Of a DNA stretch of 64,000 nucleotides, positions 35,168 to 43,682 are shown piece by piece. A program made the position numbers and the translations under genes. Origin of the DNA: Bog-756 sp035534835. GTDB lineage: Bacteria > Actinomycetota > Acidimicrobiia > Acidimicrobiales > RAAP-2. How positions within the stretch are numbered: the first letter of the stretch is position 1; every line of letters begins with the position of its first letter. The stretch lies in NCBI GenBank assembly GCA_035534835.1, contig DATLRE010000002.1, forward strand, positions 3,779-67,778, written 5' to 3'. Under the pieces are notes generated by a model. That model ran no database searches. It worked only from the letters and a program-made list of their open reading frames with translations, and had not been told where the DNA came from.

Positions 35168-35664
35168 CAGATGCGGTGGATGATGTTCATCCGGGACGTG
35201 CACACCGGCTCGCCGGTGGCCGCGTCGCTCCACGCCGTCTCGACGACGACGAAGGTCATGGTCTTGCCCTTCGACTCCTTCTGGTACGCGTCGACGACCA
35301 TGCCCTTGCCCTCCAGCACGTCGCCGGCGAAGACCGGGCGGTGGTAGGTGAACTCCTGTTCGCCGTGGAGGATGAGTCCGCCCTTGGCCAGGAGCGGGCC
35401 GAGGACCGCGCCCATCGGGTTGCCGCTCGGCGCCTCGTCGGTCTGGAGTTCGGGATAGGCCCCGAAGTTGCCCATGACGAAGGGGTAGGTGGGGGGTGCC
35501 GGGATCCCGGGCAGGCCGGCGTCGGCGGCGGCACGCGGATCGCGGTAGACGGGATCCGCGTCCTTGACGGCGTCGGCGAACAAGGCCAGTTGCCCGCGCT
35601 CCACGGTGACCACGGTGGTTCCCGTCGGCGTTCCGATGATCGTGCTGAGGATGTCGTCGGCCAT
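35167..35664 (-). CDS. MaoC/HadA-like N-terminal dehydratase-type hot-dog protein
   Basis: A 165-residue hot-dog protein like the N-terminal (FAS1-type) MaoC subunit: FADAVKDADPVYRDPRAA, IPAPPTYPFVMGNF and HGEQEFTYHRPVFAGDVLEGKG. Members of this group often lack the catalytic Asp/His and pair with an active MaoC subunit, as HadA does with HadB. I see no D-x4-H motif here, so it may be structural. The MaoC protein at 30892-31323 has the catalytic motif and could be its partner. ATG with GGGGGAG ahead; the longer frame is rejected. Confidence 0.83.
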   Translation of the reverse strand: MADDILSTIIGTPTGTTVVTVERGQLALFADAVKDADPVYRDPRAAADAGLPGIPAPPTYPFVMGNFGAYPELQTDEAPSGNPMGAVLGPLLAKGGLILHGEQEFTYHRPVFAGDVLEGKGMVVDAYQKESKGKTMTFVVVETAWSDAATGEPVCTSRMNIIHRI

Positions 35665-35855
35665 CTGGGGCTCCCCCTGTGTCGTCGCTGCGCTCGTCCA
35701 CGCCGCGCTCCGGCGGCCGTGGCTGGTGCCACCCGTCGCCCGGCGCCGGCCCCTCGCGAGGCCCGCCGGGTGGGCGATAGGGTGCCCGCTGCGCACGCTA
35801 CCGCGCAAGCCCGGGTCCCGGCCCGGACCGCGCCGAGCAAGATCGGAGCCCACAC

Positions 35856-36707
35856 ATGGCAGCCATCCCCTCCTTCGAGACCCTCGGCTACGAGGAGGAC
35901 GACGGCGTCGCGTGGGTCACCCTCGACCGGCCCGAGGTGTACAACGCGTTCAATGCGGTCATGCAGCGCGAGCTGCGGGCGCTGTGGCGGGCCCTCCGCC
36001 GGCACGACGAGGTGCGGGTCGTCGTGCTGACCGGTGCGGGCGACCGGGCGTTCTGCACGGGCATCGACCGGAACGAGGCCCTGGGCGGCCAGGCGGGCGA
36101 CCCCACCGTGGGCGAGGACGGCGAGGCCGTCCACGTCGGCGCGGGCACCACGCCGTTCATGTTCGACGACCCCGGTGAGGACCTCGGGCCGAAGACGTGC
36201 GACCTCTGGAAGCCGGTCATCGGCGCCGTCAACGGGATGGCCTGCGGTGGCGCCTTCTACCTGCTGGGCGAGGTCGACATCGTCATCGCCACCGAGCAGG
36301 CCACCTTCTTCGACCCCCACGTGACCTACGGGATGGCCGCCGCGTTCGAGCCGCTGCAGATGACCGGCAGGATGCCGTTCGGCGAACTCGCCCGCATGAC
36401 ACTGCTCGGCGCGTCCGAGCGCATGAGTGCCCAGCGTGCCCACCAGCTCGGCCTGGTGTCCGAGCTGGCCGTGGACGTGGCCGACCTGCGGGAGCGAGCC
36501 GGGTGGGCGGCCCGGCAGATCGCCGACGCGCCGCCCCTCGCGGTGCAGGGATCGCTGCGGGCGCTGTGGGCGGGACGGGACCTCACCCGGGGCCAGGCCC
36601 TCGCGCTCGGGTACGCCTTCGTCGGGCTGGGCAACAGCGAGGCGGCCCTGGCCGAGGGCCAGGAGCGCTTCTCCTCGGGTGCCCGCATCGACTGGCGGCT
36701 GCGCTGA
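35856..36707 (+). CDS. enoyl-CoA hydratase/isomerase family protein
   Basis: A 283-residue crotonase with FCTGIDRNEALGG as the oxyanion region. At the catalytic positions it has GGAFYLLGEVD and FFDPHVTYGMAAAFEP, without the usual glutamates, so the reaction is unassigned. It is transcribed divergently from the MaoC/crotonase pair across 191 nt. A GGAG 7 nt upstream of the ATG supports the start. It converges on the thioredoxin-fold gene with 19 nt between stops. Confidence 0.85.
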   Translation: MAAIPSFETLGYEEDDGVAWVTLDRPEVYNAFNAVMQRELRALWRALRRHDEVRVVVLTGAGDRAFCTGIDRNEALGGQAGDPTVGEDGEAVHVGAGTTPFMFDDPGEDLGPKTCDLWKPVIGAVNGMACGGAFYLLGEVDIVIATEQATFFDPHVTYGMAAAFEPLQMTGRMPFGELARMTLLGASERMSAQRAHQLGLVSELAVDVADLRERAGWAARQIADAPPLAVQGSLRALWAGRDLTRGQALALGYAFVGLGNSEAALAEGQERFSSGARIDWRLR

Positions 36708-36726
36708 CAGCTCCGGGCCGCGCCGT

Positions 36727-37782
36727 TCAGCGGATCCGGTCGGAGCTGCGGACCGACGGCATGCTGTGGGCCGGGCTGCCCTTCGCCCGCCACGCGTCGT
36801 AGCGGTCGAGGAATCCCTGGCCGAACGGGTCCTCGCCGAGCAGCGGCATCCCGGCCCGCCACACGGTCAGGTCGTCGGGGGCCAGCTCGCCGGCCCGCAG
36901 GACGTGGGCCCGGGTGGTGTCGGCGTCCCCCTGCCGGTGGGCCTCCGCCGCGACCCGGAAGTGGAGCCGGGCGAGCACTTCGTCGTCGGACAGGTCGGCC
37001 ACCGCGTGGCGCGCCTCGCCCTCGTCCATCGGCAGCTCGCCCTGGCGGACCCACCGTCGGACCAGTTCCTTGTGGGGCGACGAGTCCGCCCCGGTGAAGT
37101 CGGCGAACGTGTCGGTCCCGAACGCCTCGCCGTTCGGCCGGGCGATCCTGTCCCCCTCGTCGATCCACACGACCGTCGGCACGTTGGAGATGGCGTAGAG
37201 CTCGGTCAGCAGGTGGTGCGGGTCGTACAGCACCGGCATGGTCAGCCCACCGGCGAAGGGGCGGACGTCGTCGGCGTTCTGGTCGATGGCCACCGCGACC
37301 ACGGTGAACCCGTCGGGGGCCAGCTCGTCGTGGAGCGCCTGCCATCCCGGCAGGTCGTAGCGGCAGCCGCACCAGCTCGAGAAGGTCACGAGCAGCTTCT
37401 TCAGACCGGACCACTCGTCGAGCGAACGGGGCACGTCGTCGAGGTCGGGCAGCGTGAAGGCCGGCGCGTCGAGGTCGGCCAGCGCCCGGCGGCGGAGCTC
37501 GGCCGGGAGCGCCACGGCCACGATGCCGGCGGCCACGTCGACGACGGACGGACGGCCCACCGCCGCGGCCACGGCGGCCACGTCGAGCCGGTCGCCGACG
37601 CGGACGGCATCGAGGTCCCGGACCGGAACGCACGCGTCGCCGCGGCAGAGGCCGGACGGCGTCATCGCCCAGCCCAGCGCCGCCTGCAGGTCGCCCGGGT
37701 CGATCAGGAACGTGCCGCGTGCCGGGTCGGCCTCGGCGTCCACGAGCGCCACCCGATCCGTGATGATGGTGATCTGGCGCAA
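36727..37782 (-). CDS. thioredoxin-fold (TlpA/redoxin-like) protein with a CxC motif
   Basis: A 351-residue protein. Residues about 105-240 form a thioredoxin fold: APAFTLPDLDD, LLVTFSSWCGCRYDLPGW, FTVVAVAIDQNADDV and the cis-proline segment SNVPTVVWID. In place of the usual W-C-x-x-C it has Cys138-Gly-Cys140. The N-terminal 100 residues include GLCRGDACVPV, and the C-terminal 110 residues are helical and TPR-like. I start at a TTG (LRQITIITD) with GGAGG 5 nt ahead. That avoids the 58-nt overlap with the MurD gene that the upstream ATG would require. It has no signal peptide, so it is probably cytoplasmic. Confidence 0.75.
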   Translation of the reverse strand: MRQITIITDRVALVDAEADPARGTFLIDPGDLQAALGWAMTPSGLCRGDACVPVRDLDAVRVGDRLDVAAVAAAVGRPSVVDVAAGIVAVALPAELRRRALADLDAPAFTLPDLDDVPRSLDEWSGLKKLLVTFSSWCGCRYDLPGWQALHDELAPDGFTVVAVAIDQNADDVRPFAGGLTMPVLYDPHHLLTELYAISNVPTVVWIDEGDRIARPNGEAFGTDTFADFTGADSSPHKELVRRWVRQGELPMDEGEARHAVADLSDDEVLARLHFRVAAEAHRQGDADTTRAHVLRAGELAPDDLTVWRAGMPLLGEDPFGQGFLDRYDAWRAKGSPAHSMPSVRSSDRIR

Positions 37783-37831
37783 CTCGTCCTCCCCGTGTCC
37801 GCCCCCACCGTGGCCCGGGTCCGGCGGACTG

Positions 37832-39205
37832 TCAACCACGGTCGCGGTGCCCGCCCCCCGGCGGTGCCGGCTCCCGTCCGTCCGGCGCATCGAAGCCGGC
37901 CGCCTCCGCGAATTCGTGGCTGCGGGCGCGGTAGCCGCCCCCGCCCTCGGGGGTCGGTGCCCCCGGCGAGAACAGCACGACCCCGCCGGGCGGGGTGAGC
38001 CCGGTGGCGACGGCGACGGCCCCGGTCAGGTCGTCGGCCGTCCGCACGGCGGCGGCCGGCACGCCACCGTCGGCCAGCGCCCCGACCAGCCGGTCGGCGC
38101 CCGGGCCCACGACCACCACCGCGGCCTGCGGGCGGTGGGCACCTACGGCCACCACCAGGGGCGTCGGGTCCACCCCCCGGTCGGCGCCACCCACGATGAG
38201 GGTGAGGGGCCGCCCGGCGAAGGTCCCGACCGATGCGGCCGCGGCGAACGGGTTCGAGGCCAGTGCGTCGTCGACGTAGGTGCGCCCGCCCCGCTCGCCG
38301 AGGACCTGGCAGCGCGACGGCAGCCCGGCGAACCCGTCGACCGCGCCGGCGACGGCGTCCGGCGTGGGCGGGCGCCCGGTCACCAGCAGCGCGCCGGCCA
38401 CCGCCCCGCACAGGTTCCAGGCGTTGTGGCGTCCGGGAACCCGCAGGCGTGCACCGTCGGCGACCCGCACCCCGTCCACCACGACCCATCCGTCGTCCCC
38501 GACCCGGACACGCCCCTCGGGACCGTAGAGGATGCGGTCCGGGTGCCACGCCGTCCGGCGCACCGCTTCGGCGTTGCCCGCACTGACCGCCAATGCCCCT
38601 GCGCCGACGAGCCGCAGCTTGTCGCGGTAGTAGGCCTCGACGCCGCCGTGCCAGTCGAGGTGGTCCGGGGCCAGACTGGTCAGGACCACGGCCCCGGGCG
38701 GGGTCGTGACGTCGGCGGCCTGGTACGAGGAGACCTCCACGACGTACGCGTCGGCCGGCGGCCGGCCGTAGGTGTCGAGGACCGGCACGCCGATGTTGCC
38801 GACGAGCGCCACCTCGAGGCCGTCCCCCCGGAGGACCGCCGCGGTCAGCGCCGCCGTGGTGCTCTTGCCCTTCGTGCCGGTGACGGCGACCACGGGGGCC
38901 CGCACGTGGTCCTCCAGCCACACGGCCATCGCCGTCGTGACGCGCACGCCCGCCGCCTCGGCGGCGGCCAGTTCCGGCCGGTACCGGCTGACGCCGGGGG
39001 ACCGCACCACGACGTCCACCTCGGACCACGGGACGTCGGCCGGGCGCAGGACCGGAGGCCCGTGGAGCCCCGTCGGCCGGTCCGGGCGGTCGTCGACCAG
39101 CAGCGGTTCGACGCCCCGCCGACGGGCCAGGCCGACGAAGGCGGAGCCCTCGGCCCCCAGCCCCCACACCGCCACCCGCAGGCCGAGCACCTCGTCGAGG
39201 GTCAT
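37832..39205 (-). CDS. murD2: MurD-type muramyl ligase (MurD2: UDP-MurNAc-L-Ala:glutamate ligase)
   Basis: A 457-residue Mur ligase. The ATP loop is GTKGKST (110-116), preceded by WGLGAEGSAF and RSPGVS in the N-terminal UMP-binding domain; VEVSSYQ, APDHLDWH and PGRHNAWN follow in the central domain. All are MurD hallmarks. It overlaps murL by 4 nt (ATGA). In Xanthomonas the MurD2-MurL pair adds L-glutamate to UDP-MurNAc-L-Ala and then epimerises it to D-Glu. The pairing suggests this enzyme prefers L-Glu, but an ordinary D-Glu-specific MurD cannot be excluded from sequence alone. The C-terminal 20 residues are Pro/Gly-rich. Confidence 0.88.
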   Translation of the reverse strand: MTLDEVLGLRVAVWGLGAEGSAFVGLARRRGVEPLLVDDRPDRPTGLHGPPVLRPADVPWSEVDVVVRSPGVSRYRPELAAAEAAGVRVTTAMAVWLEDHVRAPVVAVTGTKGKSTTAALTAAVLRGDGLEVALVGNIGVPVLDTYGRPPADAYVVEVSSYQAADVTTPPGAVVLTSLAPDHLDWHGGVEAYYRDKLRLVGAGALAVSAGNAEAVRRTAWHPDRILYGPEGRVRVGDDGWVVVDGVRVADGARLRVPGRHNAWNLCGAVAGALLVTGRPPTPDAVAGAVDGFAGLPSRCQVLGERGGRTYVDDALASNPFAAAASVGTFAGRPLTLIVGGADRGVDPTPLVVAVGAHRPQAAVVVVGPGADRLVGALADGGVPAAAVRTADDLTGAVAVATGLTPPGGVVLFSPGAPTPEGGGGYRARSHEFAEAAGFDAPDGREPAPPGGGHRDRG

Positions 39206-40587
39206 GGGTCGCCGGTCACCAGGGCGTCGACCGCTGCGGCCACCGCCGCGTCCGGGAAGGCCAGTTCGGGTCGGGGCGCGAGCAGCTCGACGACCTCCTC
39301 GTCCGTCACCAGCGCCCCGGCCACGGGTGCGAGGGCGGCCACCACGGGGGCGTCGCGCCATTCCGCCCGACCGGCCAGGAGCCGGAGGGCGGCCGCCGAT
39401 TCGCGTCGTTCCCCCACGCACTCGAACGGCTTGTCGGCGTCGCTCATCAGGGCGGCGAAGCCCGGCACCTGGCCGGGGTCGGCGAAGAGGTCCCGGCCGA
39501 CGATGGCGGCCAGGTCGTCCCGCCCGACGAACGGGGCCAGCATCAGCCCGACGAAGCGGCACTTCGGGCAGTCCCCGCACCAGCGGTCGCCGGGAGCGGC
39601 ATCGTGCCGGAAGGCGGTGTTGCAGCTGCAGAACGTGCGGTGGTACTTCGTGAGTCGGGCGAACGCCCGGGAGATGGCGAGCTCGGAATAGGGCCGCAGG
39701 GCCGACCCGTAGACGAAGTCGGGCGAGACCGTCGAGGTGAGCAGCTCGGCCAGGAGCAGTTCGAGGTCCCGGCTCTTCGAGTACTGGTGGTTGACCGGCA
39801 CGCCGTCCACCAGGACCGTCTCCTCGCTGGCCGACCGCTCGACGGCCATGGCCACGGTGTCGTAGCCGTGGACGAACGCGCCCAGGGCGGCGGCCAGCGA
39901 GACGATGGCGGTGATCGGCACGTGGCCGTTCATGGCGCCCGCCCGGTGCAGTGCGGCCAGGCCGGGGTCGAGCCGCCGGTGCACCACGAGGAGCTCGAGA
40001 CCGGCTTCGGCCGCGAGCTCGACCACCAACGGGTGGGGGTTCACGGCGAACAACCGCGGCCGGAGGTGGAGGACCGACTCGATCAGGACCATCGAGTCCT
40101 TGCCCCCGCCGATCGGTACGACCAGTCCGGGCCGGAGGCCCCCCGCCGGCGGCGGGCCGGGCACCGTGCCCGATCCGTCGGCGACGACGGTCACCGGACG
40201 GGGGACGGGCAGCCCGTTCGCCACGGCGAACTCGCGCAGCCCGTCGTCGTAGAGGTGGTGGTGGAACGCCAGCTCCGCCGGGGCCATCGACTCGCCCTCG
40301 ACCACCACCTCGGGGGGCGCAGCCGTCTTGTAGTAGCTGGTTCCCGCGGCGACGTGGAGGTGCAGGAGGGCCCGGTCGAACCCCGGCCCGGGCGGCTCCG
40401 GGACCGGCTGCCGGCTCCCCCCGGACGTTCCGGTGGCACCCGGCTCGAAGGTCAGCGTCTCGACGAACCCGACCCGGTCGTCGAGGGCGTAGCGGAGCGT
40501 GACCGTGCGGGTGCCGGCGTCGTACCCCCGGTCCGTCACCCGGAATGCCCGGAACGACTCCGGCGCGAATCGGGCGGGGATGCTCAT
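39202..40587 (-). CDS. murL: MurL, UDP-MurNAc-L-Ala-L-Glu epimerase
   Basis: A 461-residue cytoplasmic enzyme expected to invert the terminal L-glutamate of UDP-MurNAc-L-Ala-L-Glu in an ATP-dependent way, giving the D-Glu residue of peptidoglycan. The family hallmark is a PP-loop-like nucleotide site, VVPIGGGKDSMV (GGGKDS at 160-165). Also visible are AGTSYYKTAAPP, the NGHVPITAIVSL segment and a cysteine cluster: C320, C322, C337, C340 and C343, the last three as WCGDCPKC, which may bind metal. A TACGCT hexamer at 40597-40602 (minus strand) lies 9 nt before the ATG and may be the -10 of a near-leaderless murL-murD2 mRNA. Confidence 0.85.
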   Translation of the reverse strand: MSIPARFAPESFRAFRVTDRGYDAGTRTVTLRYALDDRVGFVETLTFEPGATGTSGGSRQPVPEPPGPGFDRALLHLHVAAGTSYYKTAAPPEVVVEGESMAPAELAFHHHLYDDGLREFAVANGLPVPRPVTVVADGSGTVPGPPPAGGLRPGLVVPIGGGKDSMVLIESVLHLRPRLFAVNPHPLVVELAAEAGLELLVVHRRLDPGLAALHRAGAMNGHVPITAIVSLAAALGAFVHGYDTVAMAVERSASEETVLVDGVPVNHQYSKSRDLELLLAELLTSTVSPDFVYGSALRPYSELAISRAFARLTKYHRTFCSCNTAFRHDAAPGDRWCGDCPKCRFVGLMLAPFVGRDDLAAIVGRDLFADPGQVPGFAALMSDADKPFECVGERRESAAALRLLAGRAEWRDAPVVAALAPVAGALVTDEEVVELLAPRPELAFPDAAVAAAVDALVTGDP

Positions 40588-40656
40588 CGGGCGGTCAGCG
40601 TAGTTGCCGCACGCCCCAGATCCGACGGCGGCGGCACCCGGAGCCGCCCTCCCGGC

Positions 40657-41124
40657 TCACCGGCGGGGCTCCTGGTGGAGGTGGTCGACGATCTCGAGGG
40701 AGGATCCCGTCGACTGCACGACCCACACCTCCCCCTTCAGGAGCCGGAGCTGGTGGCGGGCCTTGGCGCTGCGGCCGCCGGCCAGCGCCCCGAGCAGTTC
40801 GGTGGCCACGTCCCGGTGGGTGCACAGCACGGCCGTCTCCCCCGCCATGCGCTGGAGGACGCGCAGTGCAGCGGGACCGTGCCCCTCACCCAGCTCGCCC
40901 ACCGACTCGATCGGCAGCGCCAGCGCCTCGGCCAGCGGGCGCACCGTCTCGAAGCAGCGGACGGCCGGACTGGAGAGGACCCGTCGGGGGCGGTAGGCGG
41001 CGAGCAGGGGAACGAGCGCCTCGGCCTGGGCCCGACCACGCGGGGACAGCGGGCGCTCGAGGTCGTCCCCCGCATACGCGGCGCGGCGACCGGCGCGTGC
41101 GTGACGGACCACCAGGAGCGGCAT
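40657..41124 (-). CDS. histidine phosphatase (SixA-like)
   Basis: A 155-residue member of the histidine (RHG) phosphatase branch with VVRHARAG at the start (His8 as nucleophile), DDLERPLSPRGRAQA, SSPAVRCFETVRPLA and CTHRDVATELL (second His). The short length and RHARA motif place it with SixA-type phosphohistidine phosphatases; small-molecule phosphates are also possible. In mycobacteria a similar domain accompanies MutT1, but no Nudix domain is here. It lies 69 nt downstream of the murL start on the same strand and is not coupled to it. Confidence 0.83.
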   Translation of the reverse strand: MPLLVVRHARAGRRAAYAGDDLERPLSPRGRAQAEALVPLLAAYRPRRVLSSPAVRCFETVRPLAEALALPIESVGELGEGHGPAALRVLQRMAGETAVLCTHRDVATELLGALAGGRSAKARHQLRLLKGEVWVVQSTGSSLEIVDHLHQEPRR

Positions 41125-41188
41125 GGGGACGATGCTCCCACGCGGGGAGCCGCCGGTGGCTGATGCGGGTCCCCGGTGCGGCCTCGGG

Positions 41189-41695
41189 TCAGGCGCCGGC
41201 TCCGGGGACCTCGATGCCGGGTGTCGCAGGAAGGGGGAACACGTCCAGGACGCCGCCGTGGCGGGCCAGCGAGTGGTAGCGCCGCTCGGCGAAGCGCCAT
41301 CGGCCGCCCTCGAAGACGTAGCGGTCATGGTAGAGCCCGAACGCGGTGGTGAACGCACCGGTGGCACCGTCCTGGCGGAGCTCGCACATGAAGAGGCGGC
41401 AGACCGCCCGGCCCGACCCGACGCCCTCGGGAAAGGCGATGTGGGCGTTCAGGACGACGAACTCGAAGAACGTGAAGTGCTCGATGGCCGAGCCGATGAA
41501 CGCGCCCACCTCGCCCCCTCCCACCAGTCGCAGGGGCTCGCCGGCACGCCGGTCGATGACCACCTCGGCATCGGGCCGGAACAGCGCCTCGAGCTCGGGC
41601 CACGCCCGGCGGTTCACCACGTCGGCGTACGCGTGCTGCAGCCGGCGGATGCCGGTGTCGTGCACCGTTTCGGCCACCAGGTCGTCGTCGATCAC
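41189..41695 (-). CDS. SnoaL/NTF2-like protein
   Basis: A 168-residue cone-shaped alpha+beta-barrel protein of the SnoaL/NTF2-like type: IRRLQHAYADVVNRRAWPELEAL, LFRPDAEVVIDRR, and the strands FVVLNAHIAF and YHDRYVFEGGRWRFAERRY. Members may be polyketide cyclases, isomerases (ketosteroid-isomerase-like) or dehydratases, so function is open. I start at the GTG of VIDDDLVAE; the longer frame is Ala/Pro-rich and overlaps the neighbouring intergenic region. Confidence 0.75.
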   Translation of the reverse strand: MIDDDLVAETVHDTGIRRLQHAYADVVNRRAWPELEALFRPDAEVVIDRRAGEPLRLVGGGEVGAFIGSAIEHFTFFEFVVLNAHIAFPEGVGSGRAVCRLFMCELRQDGATGAFTTAFGLYHDRYVFEGGRWRFAERRYHSLARHGGVLDVFPLPATPGIEVPGAGA

Positions 41696-41726
41696 CCGGC
41701 AGACGCTAGCGGTGTTGACCGGCCGA

Positions 41727-43682
41727 TCAGCCGCCCGGGACCCGGCCGAACCCTCCACCGCCGGGTCCACCGGCCCCGCCGAGGCGGCCGGCGCCGGAGA
41801 AGCCACCGGCCCCGCCGAGGCCGCCGGCCCCCGACAGGCCCGCGAGACCGCCCCGGGTGGTGGTCGACGAGGTGGGCACCGGCGCCGACATCACGGCGAG
41901 CGCCACCACCTGCCCGTCGGTGACACCCGTCAGGATCTGGGTGCGCTGGGCACCGACGGTGCCGATGGTCACCGGCACGGACCTGGTGGTTCCCCCGTCG
42001 ACGACGAGGACCCGGTGACGGGTGCCCACGGTGGTGACGGCCGACGTGGGCACGGTGGTGACGCCGATCGAGCGGCGCGTGACGATGGCCACCGAGGCGT
42101 CGGCTCCCGAGAACGAGCCGAGGTCGGTCGACTGGAGGGCGATCGTGACCGGGTAGGTCGTGGTCGTCGTCGACGCGGTCCCGAGGACCCCGACACCGGT
42201 GACGGTGCCGTCGAGGACGGACGAACTCGAGTCCGGCGTGACCAGCGCGGGCTGACCGACGGCGACGTGGGCGACCGACGTGACCGGCACCGAGGTCGTC
42301 ACCTCGTAGTCGGTGCCCGAGCCGATCACGACGACCTGGGGCGTGCCCGTCGGCGATCCCGCCGGGACCGTCTCACCCGTCGTCAGGGCGACCGAGCCCA
42401 CCGTCCCGGTGATGGTGCTCACCAGGTTGGCCTCGCCGACGTCCTGCTGGGCCGTGTCGAGGGCGGCCTGGGCGACGTCCACGTCGGCCTGGTCGAGGGC
42501 CAGCTGTTGCGGCGTGATTGTTCGGGTGCGCCCGGAGGACGTCCCCGACGACGAGTACGAGGACGAGGACGTCGCCGCGGTCGTCGTGGCGTGGGATGTC
42601 GAGGCGGTGGGCGTCGCTGCCGCGTCGGTGGACGAGGTGGTCGACGTGGCAGGAGCACCCCCGGGCGGGCCTGCGCCGGTCGATCCGGTGCCGGTGCCGC
42701 CCAGGCCGAGGGCGGTGGCGAGCGTCGACTCGTCCCGGGTCACCTTGGCGATGGAGGAAACCAGCGCGGCGTGTGCCGTCGACGCCGCGGCCAGGGCCTC
42801 CGCGCAGGTCTGCGACGAACCGCCCGTCGAGCCACCTCCGCCCGCGGCACCCCCGGCACCCGGCGTGGCGGCGGATGATGCCGCGAGGGTGCCGGTCGCG
42901 GCGGTACCGGTCGCGGCGGTACCGGTCGTGGCGGTACCGGTCGTGGCGGTACCGGTCGTGGACGGTCCCGAGGTGGACGAACCCGCCGGCGGCGGGGGGA
43001 CCGCCGTGCACACGGTGGTCGCAACGGTCAGGGCCGCTCCGGCGGCCGTAGCATCGGCGTCCTGCTGCCTCTGGTCGGCGACCAACGCAGCCTGGAGCTT
43101 GGCCACCTCCTGGCTCGTCGCACCCGAACCGCCGCCGCCTGATCCCGACGAAGCCGTGGTCGACGAGGTCGCAGATCCGGAGCTGGTTCCCGTCGAGGAG
43201 GAGGAGGTCGCGGTGGTCGCCGCCGACTGCGCCGTCTCATCGGCGGCCAGGGTCGCCCGTGCCGACGCCAGGCCCGCGGTGGCCGTGACCACCGCGGATT
43301 CGAGCGTCGAGGGGTCCAGCGAGGCGACTACCTGTCCGGCCGCAACCCGCTGGCCCACGGACACGTTCACCGCTCCCACCTTGCCACCCGTGGTGAACGA
43401 CAGGTTCGCCTGCTGCACCGGGGTCACGGTCCCGACCTCCGCGAGCATGGCCACCGCGTCCCCGCGAGACACCACCGCCGTCCGGTAGGCGGGACCCGAC
43501 GGGCGGGTGAGCACTACGGCCACCACCACTGCTGCCACGACGAGCGCCACGAGCAGCACCCGGAACGGGGTGAGCCGGCGGGCTCCCCACACTCGGTTCC
43601 GGCCCGCGGTTGCGTCCGGGCCGTCCCCGCCGGTCGCGGGGACCGCCGGTGCGTCGGTGGGCTGCGGAGAAGGGTCAGGCAC
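41727..43682 (-). CDS. membrane-fusion (HlyD/RND-adaptor) protein with long low-complexity hairpin
   Basis: A 651-residue adaptor, last gene of the MacB-like operon. A single membrane anchor RVLLVALVVAAVVVAVVL near residue 40 is followed by the biotinyl-like half AEVGTVTPVQQANLSFTTGGKVGAVNVSVGQRV. A helical hairpin region of nearly 300 residues follows, expanded with Ser/Thr/Gly/Ala runs, then LVSTITGTVGSVALTTGETV, the second half of the lipoyl domain, and a beta-barrel. The C-terminal 40 residues are Gly-rich (GGLGGAGG). I start at the GTG overlapping the lipoprotein stop by 8 nt (VPDPSPQPT). It would link the permease to the outer envelope layer; with no TolC homologue here, its partner is unknown. 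Confidence 0.82.
   Translation of the reverse strand: MPDPSPQPTDAPAVPATGGDGPDATAGRNRVWGARRLTPFRVLLVALVVAAVVVAVVLTRPSGPAYRTAVVSRGDAVAMLAEVGTVTPVQQANLSFTTGGKVGAVNVSVGQRVAAGQVVASLDPSTLESAVVTATAGLASARATLAADETAQSAATTATSSSSTGTSSGSATSSTTASSGSGGGGSGATSQEVAKLQAALVADQRQQDADATAAGAALTVATTVCTAVPPPPAGSSTSGPSTTGTATTGTATTGTAATGTAATGTLAASSAATPGAGGAAGGGGSTGGSSQTCAEALAAASTAHAALVSSIAKVTRDESTLATALGLGGTGTGSTGAGPPGGAPATSTTSSTDAAATPTASTSHATTTAATSSSSYSSSGTSSGRTRTITPQQLALDQADVDVAQAALDTAQQDVGEANLVSTITGTVGSVALTTGETVPAGSPTGTPQVVVIGSGTDYEVTTSVPVTSVAHVAVGQPALVTPDSSSSVLDGTVTGVGVLGTASTTTTTYPVTIALQSTDLGSFSGADASVAIVTRRSIGVTTVPTSAVTTVGTRHRVLVVDGGTTRSVPVTIGTVGAQRTQILTGVTDGQVVALAVMSAPVPTSSTTTRGGLAGLSGAGGLGGAGGFSGAGRLGGAGGPGGGGFGRVPGG
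42892..42961. repeat. 15-bp tandem repeat inside the membrane-fusion protein gene
   Basis: Four full copies of CCGGTCGYGGCGGTA (42892-42951) and a partial fifth encode, on the minus strand, TGTAT/TGTAA units in the hairpin insert. The first two copies share C and the next two share T at the variable base. Copy number could change in frame. Confidence 0.85.

Noticed and set aside
37783..37890. ATG start at 37890 for the thioredoxin-fold protein
   Set aside because: It would overlap the MurD gene by 58 nt and add a low-complexity leader; a TTG with GGAGG in front fits better.
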